A stretch of DNA of 64,000 nt from Ceratotherium simum simum (Eukaryota > Chordata > Mammalia > Perissodactyla > Rhinocerotidae): positions 20,407,253 through 20,471,252 of the forward strand of contig NW_004454159.1 in NCBI RefSeq assembly GCF_000283155.1, given 5' to 3'. The stretch's first letter is position 1; each line of letters opens with the position of its first letter. Below are positions 1 to 12,490 of this stretch, piece after piece. The position numbers were made by a program, and so were the translations under genes. The notes beneath the pieces were generated by a model. It was given only the letters and a program-made list of their open reading frames with translations. It did not search any database and was not told where the DNA came from.

Positions 1-246
1 GAAGTGTGGATGATGCCGTCTCTCAGCACCATCACGCAGCAAGCGCAGGGTTGACTCTTTCTGGATGTTGTTGTCTGAGAGAGTTTGGCTATCCTTCCTC
101 TGTTTGCCTACAAAAATCAGATGCTGCAGGGCAGGCGAGGTACCCTCCTTGTCTTGGATTTTGGCTTTGACATTCTTGGTGGTGTCACTGGGCTTGACCT
201 TGAGGGTAATGGTCTTGCCTGTCAGGGTCTTCACAAAGTTCTGCAT
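1..246 (-). pseudogene. Ubiquitin processed pseudogene, probably UBA52, cut by window edge
   Basis: Read on the minus strand from an ATG at 246-244, the sequence encodes a decayed ubiquitin: [20 protein letters not shown] at the start, then a recognisable AKIQDKEG segment, LIFVGKQ, and NIQKESTL near the end. There is no stop before the window edge, but conserved ubiquitin positions are replaced (for example I3 to N, E16 to K, E18 to K) and the diglycine end is scrambled by an indel-like stretch. After this the DNA resembles the GIIEP start of the L40 ribosomal tail, which points to UBA52 rather than UBB, UBC or RPS27A. It appears intronless, as expected for a retrocopy. The poly-A end would lie outside the window. 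Ubiquitin origin is clear; the UBA52 parent is an inference. It is unlikely to make working ubiquitin because the substitutions hit invariant residues. Confidence 0.85.
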
Positions 247-3200
247 CTCTGTGTCCTCCTTGAAGAGAAGGAGTGGGATTATGCTTCTTAAATCACATTG
301 TTAGGAGGATTACATGAGGAGATGCTGATATGCAAGTAACCCCTCCATGTGCATTTTGTTGTTGAGAAAAATATCTTCCTGTTTAATAACCAGCTTTCCT
401 TATTTCTGAGTTAAGATACTTCTAAACTCATCCATTTTGAGTTTTCAATTATAAGTCGATAAGGATAGTGACTTCGGAGCCTGGGCTTGCTCTCCGTGGC
501 AATATCCTTAAATGACATAATGTTCTCATTGTTACGTAGTATAGCTGATGTACATTTACACAATCAAGGGCAATAATTCCTGAAATTAAAAATTTACAAA
601 ACTCTTGGAAGGAGTGCTTTAACGTCAATATAATTGGAAGATGAAAGAGGACTGAATCGCAAGTTGTGATCTGGAGATAAGTGTGGTTGAAGCTATGTCT
701 GTGCCTTGGCAATTGTGAGGAGCTGGAACATCTTCAATACCAGCAGTGTGGCTTGATAGCCTTCATCCAAGATAGACAACTATTTGGGATTCTCAAAATC
801 AAGTTAAGTGTTCAGCTACTCTGAAAGCAGACTTAGAATACTGCAAATACCACTACTTATTTAGTTTCCATTTAATTTAACACATATTTACTGAGCTGCC
901 TACCGAGGTTAATAGTCACTCCTTGGGAAGGCTCCTGGGAGACATCAGGCTGTGACAACTTTGCTTTTATAACTTTGAAAGGCAGTAGGTTTAATTCTCA
1001 CTTGCACAAAAGTTTGTTTATTCTGTTTCCCTGGAGAGAGACCATTTGAATGACTCCCAGTGGCTTTTGGTACTTGGGGAAGGTCCACTTATTCATTTGC
1101 TGATACGTGAGCATGTTTGCAAACGGACAGTTTTCACACTGGGCTGCCAAAACTACCTGTGGACAACAAAGAGCCCGTGTCAAGAAAAGTTAGTTCAGTT
1201 CACACTCTGGAAGGTCAGCTCTGAGGTTGCATGTGGGAGGGCCAGTGTTACACTCACCACTAGTGTATCCAAAGAGAGTATTCTAGCCACTGCGTGGTTT
1301 GCCCTAAATATAGCCAAATTCCTTTTCATAATGTTCCAGAAGAGTTTATAAACTGCAGGTCATGCAGGAGCTTTCTTAGAAGTCAGCCATCCAAAGCCTC
1401 TAACCTAGAGTTCAAGGTGGGCTGAAAGGGCCAGAGTAGCTTCCTCAGTGCTCACTGCCTTCCCATCAAGACCAAGACCTCTAGAGTGACTTTTCTGGGG
1501 GGGAGGGGAGGCCGTTTATAAGTCATTTTTTATTGAATTATAGCATCTATACAGTAACCTGCACAAATCTCGAGTATAGGTTGATAAATTGTTACATGTC
1601 TCCCAAGTATCTTGAGATAAAAATTGAATGCAAAACTGTAAAACACAAACCTTGTATGTATTTTGAAATTAAAAGAGCTTCTTTTTAGATTTTCTGATAG
1701 TTAATTCTAGGTAAATTAACCAAAGCTAAACTTTTCCCTCTCTTGCTCTCTGTCTTTGCTTTAGCGCTTTTGCTTTGCTGGTGTTTTGGGCACCTGGTTG
1801 GTCTGCACTTAGCGGTGCCAGAGAGCATGCTGTTGTACCCAAGGGAGCTCAAAGGAGAGAAACAGCCTGAAAAATCCCTGAAAATCGCTGTGATGTGTTT
1901 GAGGTGTTCTTAGGTAGTGCTTATTGGAAGCTACAGAAAATGTGACTGTGGGTTTGAAGCAATCAATAAATCAAATGTAACATCTAAGGTAATATCAGAG
2001 CATTCCCTGGGAAACTTGGCTCATTCGGTTGCTCCTCTATCACTTAAAACAGCGTTCTTTGTCTTTGGGGTTGATGAGTAGGTATAAAAGCAATTCCAGA
2101 GCCAACTGTCAGATAAAGCAAACTCAATTCATGTCCTATAATGACAAGGTTGTGCACCACATAGAGCCACTTTTAGACTGGCTTTGAGTAAACTCAGTTG
2201 AAGAAAAGCTCATATCAAAAAAAAAAAAAAGAGAGAGAGAGAGAAGAAAACTCCATCTCACCTGAGAATACACAGGGATCAAAAGGAGTCCAGTTCTGGC
2301 AGGGACACCAGCAAATCACCGTTTCCATAATGACTTCGTTACATTATTGAATACAATGGGAACTTTAAGGGTGACTGCAATAACAGTTTCTCATGAAAAA
2401 TTAACAAAGAATTTATGGAAATGTAGGAAAAGTCCCAAAGCAATTAGCTTAGATTTCTCTAGAGTCTGAGAAAAGCCTGGATAATTGCATGCAGACACTG
2501 CATAAAGTGGCTATTTTCATTATAGCTGGATACAGAAAGTCCATTTTCATCACAATGGGATATAATGATGTTAAAGCTAACAAGGAGATATGTTTAAAAA
2601 GGTTACAACACAGTTTACCAAATGGTTTGATTTATGTAACTTTGGAGACTTACGCTTAAGATTGCTGTTAAGGGGACTGAAGAGGTTATCCTTGAAATTT
2701 CCAAAGGCTCCTATATGATAGGAAAATATATTATAGTTTCTGAAAGCTAATTGTACATTACCACTAGGATGCACAAGAATGAATTTAATTTGTCTCAGAA
2801 TTGAGAGCTGAATTGTACTACAAGCTGGCACATGAATATCCATTCTGACTTGACTCTGTTGTAAATTGGCTATTATGTATGTTTATAGGTGCACTTAAGG
2901 CTGGGGTCCTCTCCCTGAATGTCTTAGAGATTCTGAGGTCCTGACACCCTACAGAAGCAGAGGCAACATTCGGAAAACTCGCAGAGTCCTTACTAGGCCT
3001 ACAAAAGGTTATACATCATTATTTAAATGTCACTATTTTCACTAAAATAAAATGAAATGAAGAGCATCATCTTTTCTGCTGATATTCATTCACAAGCACT
3101 GGCAGTTTAATGACTGTTCCCTGGCCCAAAAAAGCCAGCTTCTCCTTGGCTGGCTGTAAAGAAATAGGGAAAGAGACATCATACAGTGAGCTTTTATCAA

Positions 3201-4906
3201 CCTCCAGTGTCCTCTGCAATGTCACACACAGATCTGGATATCGTTTTCTATCTATAAAAAGCTGTAGTTAAGGCTGTGCCTGGGATTTGAATGATTCTTG
3301 AAACCATTAAACTAGATTCTTGCTCTGAAGCCCACAGAATATTAATAACTTGCGTTAGCTCCAGTGTCAAAAGGATCATACAGTCTCAATCTTATTGGGT
3401 AAACAGTCTCTGTTTAAAAAAAAAGAAAGAAGAAAGAGATTATTTAAGTGTTTCCAACAAAAGCCTCAGCAGAGGTCCTGCTCTGAATGGACACTGCTGC
3501 CTGGGGACAAATGTCAACACAGTTCAAGCTTTGTTAAAAGGACTGAAAAGATCCTTGAGCCTGCACATTGGCACGCTTACGGCAGCGTTAAGAAAATCAA
3601 TCTAAAATAACAAAACCTCATTCACATCACAACCTGGCCAATACACTTCCAGCAGATGTGACAATCATATTTCGACAGTTCAGAGAGCTGATAACGGATG
3701 GCAAGAGAAATTTCTATTTGACATGGGACCTGAGTTTACGCAATTACAGTCCCTCTGTTTGTCTGGGCCACATTAAGGATGCAAAAAGCGGAGAGAATAA
3801 ACAGAAGCCAGTATCCTGGTATAATCAATGCAAAAGAATGCAAGCCCCATCAGTATCATTCTAGTCTACTTTTAATTTTTATTCGCTGCTGCGTTTAATA
3901 ATAGCCCCAAGAATAAATTAAAATCCCTGCAGTCCTCCTTGCTTCCCAGCTTGCCATCTTTTGCCAGCCTCTTTGTCATCCCAAACACATTTTTTTTTTT
4001 TTTAGCACATTATTCACCTGGTTAATGAGAGAAAGGAAGGAAGGATGAATAGAAGTCTTTGTTGTAAATGGAACCGGCATTTCACTCAAGCATTCTGAGC
4101 AGCTCTGACATTCAACACCCTTGTACCTGAAACTTCTGGACATCTCCTGTTCTGGCAGGTCAAATAAAGCTGTTCCTTGGGGGATAGTTTAAAACTACTT
4201 GTAACAACGTTGTGATTTACAGATTATCAATTCTGCTGAGCAACAGAGAGACATATTTGGGAGATGCATAAACAAATACATTCAACTGTGCTGTGGATTA
4301 ACCTAAAGTGACACATTTATTTAAAAATCTGCCTACTACTTGTCCTCATTGATTAAATGCCCTTAAGAAAGTAAGTCTGATGAAATGGAAGCCATTAAGA
4401 TGCAGCACACCTCCTCCGCTCCTTTTGATGGTTGACACATTCCCTAGAGTGGGAGATTGGACGGCTGATAAGCTAACACTGAATTATAAGCACTTTGTGG
4501 AATGTCACCAGCAAATGAAAGATCTACTGTTTTGCTTGCAAAGCAACCGTATGCCTTAACAGCACAAAAATGGACACGGTACAGAATTATTTCATCCTCT
4601 GTGCTCAGCATATAAACGAATATGTACACTGTGTGCACATTTTCATGGCAAAGATCAGCTCTGAGCCAGCAGGGCTTGTTCCTGGCTACAGTACCACCGA
4701 TCACGAGAATAGAAGGGCCTGCCAAGGACTTTGTCAACGTTGTCAGAACTCCAACAAGCGTCTGGTGATTTTGCTGTGGCTTGTTGCTACCTGAGCTTTA
4801 GCGGTCTCAGAGGGGAGAGGATATGGAAGAATGGCAGTGGTGGTGCTGAGGGGTGGAGAGGTTAGGTGGAAAACTCTTTTCTGTTTGGAATTGGAGGCGT
4901 AAACAA
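247..4906. other. Mostly unique non-coding DNA
   Basis: I see no gene and no clearly recognisable transposon. Small items are an A-run followed by (GA)n near 2218-2244, a short G run near 1496-1510, a T-run near 3990-4002 and a GGAA-rich stretch near 4030-4045. The open frames here are short and show no protein I recognise. Confidence 0.6.
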
Positions 4907-5122
4907 GGTTTGAGGTGTAGTGGAAAGGGTGCCAAATCTGGAGTCCTAGCTATGTCTTTTACTAGCCTTATGGCCTCAGGAAATCGCTTCAATTTGCTGA
5001 GCCTCCGGTTTCTTTGGCTGAAAAATGGGGCTAATGATGTTTGGTTTTTATTGGATTGTTGAGAGGATGGTGTGGAATAATGTTCAAGAATGCACTTTGT
5101 AAACTGTATAGTGCCATACAAA
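4907..5122 (+). repeat. MIR SINE
   Basis: Follows the MIR consensus in sense orientation: a TAGTGGAAAG head, a GGAGTCCTAGCT region, a decayed cysteine-tRNA-like middle, CTGAGCCTCCGGTTTC, AAAATGGGGCTAATGATG and a GATTGTTGAGAGGATG tail. It is old and diverged, as expected for a mammal-wide repeat. Confidence 0.75.
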
Positions 5123-5965
5123 GATCAGGGGTCGCCACCGGCTGCCATGAATGAAAGCATCAGGCAGTGTTTGCTCCAGAGCAGCAGAACCCCCCTCCCC
5201 CATCCGTGGGCAGTGGGTCTCCCCACTGGCCTTGCTGCTGACCCCTGGTTCTCCTGACTGCTTTCAAGCAAGGTTAGCATGTTCACTCCGCAGACTGTTC
5301 CAGGCCAGAACAGAAAAACCTAGAAAATCTGGAATATAGTTTAGACCTCAATCGAAATGGTGAAACGAATATTTAAAAAGATTAAAGATCAATCATACTG
5401 TCTCAAATAAAAGTAATAGAGGAAACCCTAAAGTGCAGTGAAATACTAGTAAATTTTTAATTGCTTTGACACCAAATCAGAGACCAGGCTTGAGGACTAT
5501 TCAAACTACTTTTGTTGTTGTTTCTCCTTAAGAGCAATCAAAAATTCTTTTAAAAATCTTCAATGGGAAGTCAGTTTTAGGTCTATGCATATAAACATTA
5601 CATTTCCTTCAAAACTTTTTCCCCGGCCATGCCCACCAGGCACAGATATTATTTCTTCCAAGCATTATTTTGATAGCATCATTTGTTCCAAAAGGTCTAA
5701 GGGTTGGATTGGGAAGCATTTGGGGATAGGCAGACCCATGTCCACCTCTATACAGATCTCAGAGTTTTCTCTCTGAGGCTGATTGCAGAGAGGGCTCTGG
5801 ATGCCCTGTTCCAGTCGGAACTCTGGAGCGTGGGCAATATGGATGGCCTCGTTTAACCTCTTGCAATGTGGTGGCCCCAAAATGGACTTGGTTCTGGTTT
5901 TGGCTTAGCCAGCTGCCAGCCGTGTTTCTGTATTGTCTCTTAACTTTTATTTAAGGATTTATCTC
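5123..5965. other. Unique non-coding DNA
   Basis: No gene or repeat recognised. Only short chance reading frames are present. Confidence 0.5.
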
Positions 5966-5967
5966 TT

Positions 5968-6030
5968 AACTTTAATAATAATAATAATGATGATGTTGAT
6001 GATGATACTAGTAATAATAATGATGATAAC
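5968..6030. repeat. Trinucleotide repeat (AAT/GAT)n
   Basis: An imperfect run of AAT and GAT units with one GTT and an ACTAGT interruption. It abuts the MIR copy that follows. Confidence 0.85.
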
Positions 6031-6240
6031 TTCTAATTACTGAATGCTTATCATGTACCAAGCATTTTTATAGTGGTTAATAGGTTGTATCTGCTATAAT
6101 TCTCCTAGGAACCTGACATATTGGATTTTATGATCACGTCTGTGGTACAGGTCAAACCAATTGCTCAGATTCTACATCTGGTAGATGTGAGAAGAGGGAT
6201 TGTAACCCAAGTCTGGGTGACCCTGAATCCTGAGCCACAC
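6012..6240 (-). repeat. MIR SINE
   Basis: Antisense MIR: ACTGAATGCTTATCATGTACC corresponds to the growth-point of the 3' end, followed by a diverged middle and the GGGATTGTAACCCAAGTCTG segment matching the B-box region, then CCTGAATCCTGAGCC at the head. Confidence 0.65.
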
Positions 6241-6299
6241 CCACCCTGCTCTCCTCCCTGGGCTGTTGAGATTAAATGTGAGCAGGCCTGTGAAAGTAT

Positions 6300-6520
6300 C
6301 TTTCTTTTTTAAAAAGCATATTTATTTATTTAAAAATTATGTAAGCAAGTCATTTCTTATGGAAAATTTGGAAAGCACAAAAAAAAGTAAAAACTATTTG
6401 TTACCCTACCACTTTTTATAAAAAGATATAAAATAAAAAGTCCAAAGTCCCTCCCTCCATCTCTCACCCCATCCTTCAGTGATAAAGTCCTATTAACAGT
6501 TTCGTGTGTGTAGTTCCAGA
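6300..6520. repeat. Possible old L1-type fragment
   Basis: The stretch with TGGAAAATTTGGAAAGCACA, an A-rich run and TACCCTACCACTTTTTATA resembles a common decayed LINE 3' segment that carries a line about hydrogen-bonded 'cccaccaccc' motifs in other mammals. Family is uncertain. It forms part of a 180-codon minus-strand open frame that is otherwise unsupported. Confidence 0.35.
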
Positions 6521-8269
6521 CCCGTTCCTTGGTGGAAGTTATTTGAAAGGCAGAAAACTCCAAGACAGAAGTGTGAGTCTGATTTTCCTGCTGCCGTGGC
6601 ATGAAGGACACAGACTGACCTTGAGCATCCAGGATGTCCATTTCAGGATGCTTTTGGCTGCCTTTGGCTGTGCGACACTTCTGCAGACCATCTGTGTGTG
6701 TGTCAGGAGCGTTGTGGGATGAGAGCGGTCCCCAGCTGGCCCAAGTGATGGGAAGCGTGTGTTTTGACCTGTGTAGGATTTTTGTCCCGGATTGTGTCTC
6801 TTTGTCTTCTTCCTTCTCTGCTCTCACTCTTGCCTGCTTTAATTCCTGACCTTCCTCTTCTCCTCGACCATCCTTCGTCTTGATTTCAGTGGAAAACATT
6901 CTGAAGTGAAAGTGACTGGTGGGCTGGGAGGCGAGTGTGGAGAAGGAGGGAGGGAAAGAAAAATCAATGCTCCATTGCTATTTTTAGGCAGCTGAGATTC
7001 CTTTCCTTTGATGCAGCTGAGTGCTTTGGGGCAGGACGGACCAGCACACTCAGTAGCCTCAGCAGATGTCCTATTACCCCCAAGAGAATAAACCAGATAC
7101 GTGGGAGAAGGAGGGGACGTGGGAGCCATATTCCAACCCAGTGAATATGTGGAAGCGTGAGCTCAGGTTTATGCCCCAGGCCCCTGGAGACGCCCCTGCC
7201 CAAGTCAGAGCCCAGGCTGGAGCTGAAAGCCCTCACGACGGTGCAGCAAGCAGCAGCAAGGCTGCTTTTGAAAGAGAATTTGAGTGAATCCCCTTGATCA
7301 GGTGGGGAAAAACGTTAATGGATATTTCTGCTGTCAGGGACTTTTTACGCTGAAGATTAGGAAGCCGTTCAGTGGAGTTCAGAGCAGCCCGCAGTGTTCG
7401 CCCCAATACCTGAGCATCACCGCTGAAACTCTGGTCCAGTCATCCTCTGGCCGCCTGGAGGATGCAGTTTCTCTCTCAGGAGTGTTACTCCACGTCAGCA
7501 CTGAACGGAGAAAGCTGCAGCTCTGCAACCTGAACACTGGGCATCTAACAACTTGAGCTCTTCACTTCTCTTTTACATTTGACTGAATTTATCAATGTAA
7601 CCAGAACCCAGAAACTTTACTTGCTCCAACTACTCCTTTGTGCCTCATCTACAAGTACCTTTTTATCTTGTCATAACTGGCTACACATAGTTGCAAGCAG
7701 AGTCTAGGGTTGCCTAATTCATTCCATGTGGCTCTCATCACCTGTTTTTCGCAATTGCAGAAGAATGTAGAACTGATGGTACATAATAATAATAATAAGG
7801 TAAAAATCCCACTGAGAGAGGTTAGTCACTCGTGGCATCAGAAACCAGGAGAGGGAGGCTTTGAGTGGTTTATCAATGTCAGAAGAAGCCAGAGATCGAA
7901 TTACAACTTAATATGCACAGTTGGGTGTGTTTTATTATTTATAACACATGCTTCATTTTTAACACTCCTCTGAATGCTATATCATTCTTCTGATGGGTCT
8001 CGCATCCTGCTCACCTCCCTTGCCCAGCCTCCATCATTTAAAATATTGTGAACTGCTGCTGTCGGGCAGACGGGTGCACTTCAAGCAAGGTGAACACTTT
8101 TGCTTCAGCTTCCTTTTCAGATGGCTAATCCAGGTTTCTCAACCAGGTATTCCAGAGCTTAGCAAATTGAAAACAAAAAGAAAAAACAAGCTATTTTGGG
8201 GTTAATGTGTCAAAAATGGAGCTTGTACCTACAGAGAGGATTCAAAAAACCAAAAATAGAGAAGAGTGG
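6521..8269. other. Unique non-coding DNA
   Basis: No gene or repeat recognised. The longest frame is the unsupported 180-codon ATG frame on the minus strand (6899-6357), which has no domain I can name. Confidence 0.5.
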
Positions 8270-8520
8270 ACTCATTCAACAACTATCTATTCCTCTATGG
8301 CAGGCATTGTGCTAGGTATGGGGGTACAGAGAGGATCCCCTGCCCTCATGGAGCTTACGTTAGAGAAGACGGACAATAAACAAGATCATTACAGGTTGCA
8401 ACTTATGCTATGAGGAACATGAATGGTAACATGGTGTAATAGAGAATAAGGGCTGGGGGTGCTGTCCAGCGATGCTGTCCATGAGGAGAGGGCAATTAAG
8501 CTGATTTGGGCAGGCATGTC
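8270..8520 (+). repeat. Ancient interspersed repeat, family not named
   Basis: Contains GGCAGGCATTGTGCTAGGTA, CCCTGCCCTCATGGAGCTTA and a GACAATAAACAAG string. These are the leading blocks of a long ancient repeat also seen at about 31.3-32.6, 35.4-36.1, 41.6-43.0 and 45.1-45.8 kb. I recognise the consensus but not its official name. Confidence 0.55.
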
Positions 8521-8642
8521 AATTTCCAGGCCACTGGTATACCATTTTTAAACCCTCTTGGCAAGTCTCCAAGAGCTCATCATTATAATATTGATAATGA
8601 GGCAGGATGCATGAAGTTCAAATGGGGAGTTTCCATGGGAGA

Positions 8643-9029
8643 TGTATTAGTTTGCTAGGGCTACCATAACAAAGTACCACAGGCTGGGTGGCTTAAACAA
8701 CAGAAATTTATTTTCTCACAGTTCTGGAGGCTAGATGTCTGAGTGAAAGTGTTGGCAGGGTTGGTTCCCTCTGAGCCTCTCTCCTTGGATTGTAGATGGC
8801 TGTCTTTTTCCTCTGTCTTCACATGGTCTCCCCGTGTATGAACGTGTCTGTGTCCTAATCTCTTCTTCCTATAAGGACACCAGTCATATTGGATTAGGAT
8901 CCACTCCAATGACCTCATTTTAACTTAATTACTTTGTTAAAGATTCTATCTCCGGATACAGTCACATTCTGAGATATTGGGGGTTGGGACGTCAACATGA
9001 ATTTTGAGAAGACACCATTCAGCCCATAA
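8643..9029 (-). repeat. MLT1-type MaLR LTR
   Basis: A near full-length antisense MLT1 LTR. Its 3' end is TGTATTAGTTTGCTAGGGCT on the plus strand, followed by GGCTTAAACAACAGAAATTT, ACACCAGTCATATTGGATTA and finally GACACCATTCAGCCCATAA at the 5' end. MaLRs are ERVL-related non-autonomous LTR elements; this is a solo LTR with no internal sequence alongside. Confidence 0.88.
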
Positions 9030-10020
9030 GGTGAGGAAGAGAAGAATGTCTGCAGACCTTCGTCTGGATGCATTTTGGGGGACATTATTTTGTCCTCTGG
9101 GTACCTTGAAATGTACAGGTCAGCACCTGTGCCTACGGAAAATAACCATCAGATGACACACCGAGGAATCTTTTTGCATTCTTAGATAGACTTGGCTCCA
9201 GTGGTGTGGGAGCCTGAGTGAGCTTTCTGAGAACCTTGAACTGGACAAGAGATTCTTTTAAAAAGTTTTATCTCTATTATCTCAAAATTGGGAGGTCGAT
9301 TTCACTACCAATTCTGAAACGGTGCTGCCAAGCATTCCATGTCTAATTGAATATATATTATGTAAAAATCACCAAGCTAAATCATTAGAAAAAGGACACC
9401 TAGTTTTAAAAAAATGTGTTAGTACATTAATAATTTTGCACCACAGAAGGAAATCAATTGACGATTTATTGAAAACTATGTGCTCAGCACTCTGCTAAGG
9501 GGAATCTGGAAGCACAATATTCGATTTATGCTTTCTTTCACTCAACAAATATTTATTGAGTCTTCACCGTAGGCTTCATTTACAATGTCCATTAAAAAAA
9601 AAATCTGGCTAAAGATAACTCAGCATGATCTGAGTTTATCCAGTCTGTTCTATGTACCTCTTATTATAGAATCCCTCTTCAAGCCGCTGCGGTGGGTGCT
9701 GGGGACGTGGTAGTGATAAGACTGAGAAGATCTGGGCTGCCACATGGCTCAGAGAAGGCTTCCTGGAAGATGAGCTCCCAAGAATGGGGCTGTGAGGGAC
9801 ATGTAGTTAGACTCAGTACAGAGCAAAGGTGATGATGAGGATGGAATATCAGTTATGAACATCTAGAAAAGGAGCAACAAGGAGAAAGGAGGCTCTGGAA
9901 AGGGATACTGGCTCCCATGGAATTATGGGGCAGAGCTTGTGAGTCTGTGTGTTTCTCTTAGTGGATCTGATTAATAATATATGTATCAGAGAAAGGGGCC
10001 AGGTTTTGTTTTACACATAC
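9030..10020. other. Non-coding DNA with decayed L2-like pieces
   Basis: Contains short matches to mammal-wide repeats, such as CTCAACAAATATTTATTGAG near 9541 and a GGCTTCCTGGAAGATGAG block near 9758. No gene is seen. Confidence 0.45.
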
Positions 10021-10029
10021 ACACACACA

Positions 10030-10195
10030 CTCAAATTGATACTCCCTTAGCACCTTGCACTTAGCTTACTTGGTATTACATCATCTTTATTGTTTACTTA
10101 CGTATCTACCTCCCACATTCAGTCTGAGCATTTCTGGAGCACTAGAAATGGAGCACGTTGGGTACTCAACAAATATTTGTTGAATGAGTGAACAA
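10030..10195 (+). repeat. L2 LINE 3' end
   Basis: The stretch ends in GGTACTCAACAAATATTTGTTGAATGAGTGA (shown in part: CAACAAATATTTGTTGAATG), the hallmark of L2 3' ends, preceded by TTAGCACCTTGCACTTAGC. A short (CA)n lies just upstream near 10014-10030. Confidence 0.65.
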
Positions 10196-11035
10196 TCAAT
10201 TTGGGAGCACTTGGAAAGTTTTTCTGTGAATAGGTTCTTTCAGGATTTGTAGTAATGATGTCTGTTTGAATTAGGTTGATAATGCATCACTAAATTCTGG
10301 TTCATGGTGATAGTACCTAGATAGGGTTCTGAAGTCCATTTGGAAGCATATAGTCCTTTAGAGAGGCTCCAGAAGGTGTCTTTTATGCATTGTCTAAATG
10401 GAAGGTTACTAAAAATGTGTGAGAGAGCTAGGCAGAGTGATAAAGAGAATCACTCTTCTCACAGATGGAATTGAATTTAGCATTAAAAAAACGAGGACCT
10501 TGACCACACTCACCAAGTGTACCAAAATATTGCTTTCGAAGCTCCTCTCATCTGCGGTGGTGGTGTCGTGGGATTACGTTGGTCCAACATGGAAGCTCAG
10601 GCCTTGCAGAGTTGGGAACACAGAGCACTGCGGGCTCTTACTATTCCCAGCGACCAGAGGTCCCTGATGTAGCTCTTTCTGATGTTTGTGGACTCCTATC
10701 GAACTGTGAGACTCACATGAAATCAATGGAAGTTCCTTGAGAGACAGGGAAGCATGCAGGAAGAACTTCCAGGTCTTAGGGGATTTCAACTGATTCTCAG
10801 AAATTCGGTCTAAAGACTTTGTCTAGAACAGATACTACCTGAATGGGAACAATAGGAAACAAGAATCTCTTAGGAAAACAAAAATCACTTCTGCAATGAA
10901 TTATAACTATAAATGAATGAGAACACCAATAATTATTTTTACCTTGAAATGAACAATATCTGGAGGCAAAGTAACTGAAGTTAAAATACATACATTCAAA
11001 ATCCAGAAATATAAAATTCATTTAAAATTTCTTAT
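10196..11035. other. Unique non-coding DNA
   Basis: No gene or repeat recognised. Confidence 0.45.
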
Positions 11036-11039
11036 GTTC

Positions 11040-11390
11040 AACAATAGGGGATTAATTAAATTATGATACACCCTCATAATAGATTACCTGGCAGTCAGTA
11101 AATTTATTATTTATTATTAAATATTAAAATTAAATATATTTAAAAAGAATTCTAAAAGACATGGGAAATGCTTATGACACAATAAGTTGAAAAATAGATT
11201 ACAAAATATGTTGGTATTAAAGACACAATTGTGTAAAACTATGTATAGGAGAAAGACTGAAGACCCGACCACCAAATGTCAATGTGAGTATTTCAAGGTG
11301 TATAAGATATACATGTGTGTGTGGAACTATGGACGATGGTTTTTCTTCTTTGCTGTTTTCTTGTATTTTCCATAAAACATTTTAAATCAT
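11040..11390 (+). repeat. Old L1 3' UTR fragment, sense
   Basis: AATAGGGGATTAATTAAATT, GATACACCCTCATAATAGAT and GGAAATGCTTATGACACAAT follow the order of blocks in old L1 3' ends (water-mark 'ttaaataaattatggtacatcc'). The element is strongly decayed. Confidence 0.55.
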
Positions 11391-11645
11391 GAAAATTTCA
11401 AAGAAACAGAAAAGTTAAGAAAATCCTGACACTTATGTACCCATCACAAAGATTAAGCAGATGCTAATGTCATATTTGCTTCAAATCTCCTTTTAAAAGA
11501 TACAAAAAATTCAACATTACAGATAATAGCTTCAGTCCCACCCTTATCTCTTCCCTCTTCCTCCTTTGCGGAAGTAACTCCTGATTTTTAGTTTGGCATG
11601 TGTTTGCCTGGAATAAACACTGCATTTCCTGGGTCTTGCCATGTG
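11391..11645 (-). repeat. Old L1 (L1ME-like) 3' UTR, first part
   Basis: Antisense L1 3' UTR, recognised by TATGTACCCATCACAAAGAT followed by CATATTTGCTTCAAATCTCC and the pyrimidine-rich CTCTTCCCTCTTCCTCC. The same element resumes at about 11985, so an LTR-like relic sits between the halves. Confidence 0.6.
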
Positions 11646-11984
11646 ACTGAATTCTCACCAGTGTGGAATTAAAGCAGAAGTTATAGGCACAACTCCTTGG
11701 AAGATTCCTTAAAGGAAGCAGGAGTCTTGTCTTGCCCCTCTTCTTTCACTTATGCTAGCTGGAATGTGGCTATCACAGCAGGAGCCATCTTGGGCCACCA
11801 TATAGAAGCTGTGTGTTAAGGATGGTGGAACTAGAAGATAGAGGAACCCTGGTTTCTTCATATTCACAGAGTTACCATTACAACCCTAAGCAGCTTACTT
11901 GGACTTTAATTTGACACACAAATGAAATTGTAATTTATTTAAGCCACTATTATTTTAGATTTCCTGTCACTGGCAGCCTAAGTT
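11646..11984 (+). repeat. LTR-like relic (MLT1-type) inserted in L1
   Basis: Has the order of blocks of an old MaLR-type LTR: TGTGACTGAATTCTCACCAG, a CAGGAGCCATCTTGGGCCAC centre, and a TTTATTTAAGCCACTATTATTTTAG end. The flanks on both sides are parts of one L1 3' UTR, which implies this element landed in the L1. Confidence 0.5.
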
Positions 11985-12490
11985 AATCCGTTTAATATAC
12001 TGTTATCATTCTCATCTGTGTCTTGTATTTTTACCACATATGTATCTATCTTAAACAAAATATATAGTGTGTTAATATTATAACTAGATGGTATCATATC
12101 CTTTTGTAAGTTGCCTTTTAAAAAATTTGACAAGATATTTTTGATATTTATCCATGTTGATATTTGTAGATATAGTTCATTAATTTTGACTGCTATATAC
12201 TCTTCCACAGTTTATCTCTGTCGCTACTGAGGAACAGACAGATTGTTTTCATCATTGTGCTACTGCGAAAAGGACTACAACAACATCTTGGTACGTGTTT
12301 TGTGGTGTAAAAGCATGGGAGTTTCTCTAGGGTGGATATCTAGTGGTAGAGCTTCTGGATTACAAGGTAGATACGTCTTCAGCTTTACTAGGTCTTGCCA
12401 AAGTGGTTGTTACAGAATATACTCTTTCCAGCAGTATATTAAAGTTTCTATTTCTCTGCATCCTGATTGGCTTTTGTTATTATTGGACTT
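11985..12490 (-). repeat. Old L1 (L1ME-like) 3' UTR, second part
   Basis: Continuation of the antisense L1: TATTTATCCATGTTGATATTTG, ATAGTTCATTAATTTTGACTGC, GGGAGTTTCTCTAGGGTGGA and GCCAAAGTGGTTGTTACAGA (each in part) occur in the consensus order. Any reading frames here are non-coding 3' UTR. Confidence 0.75.

Noticed and set aside
6357..6899. 180-codon minus-strand frame with an ATG start
   Set aside because: It overlaps a probable old LINE piece, has no recognisable motif, and the length is within what chance gives in 64 kb.
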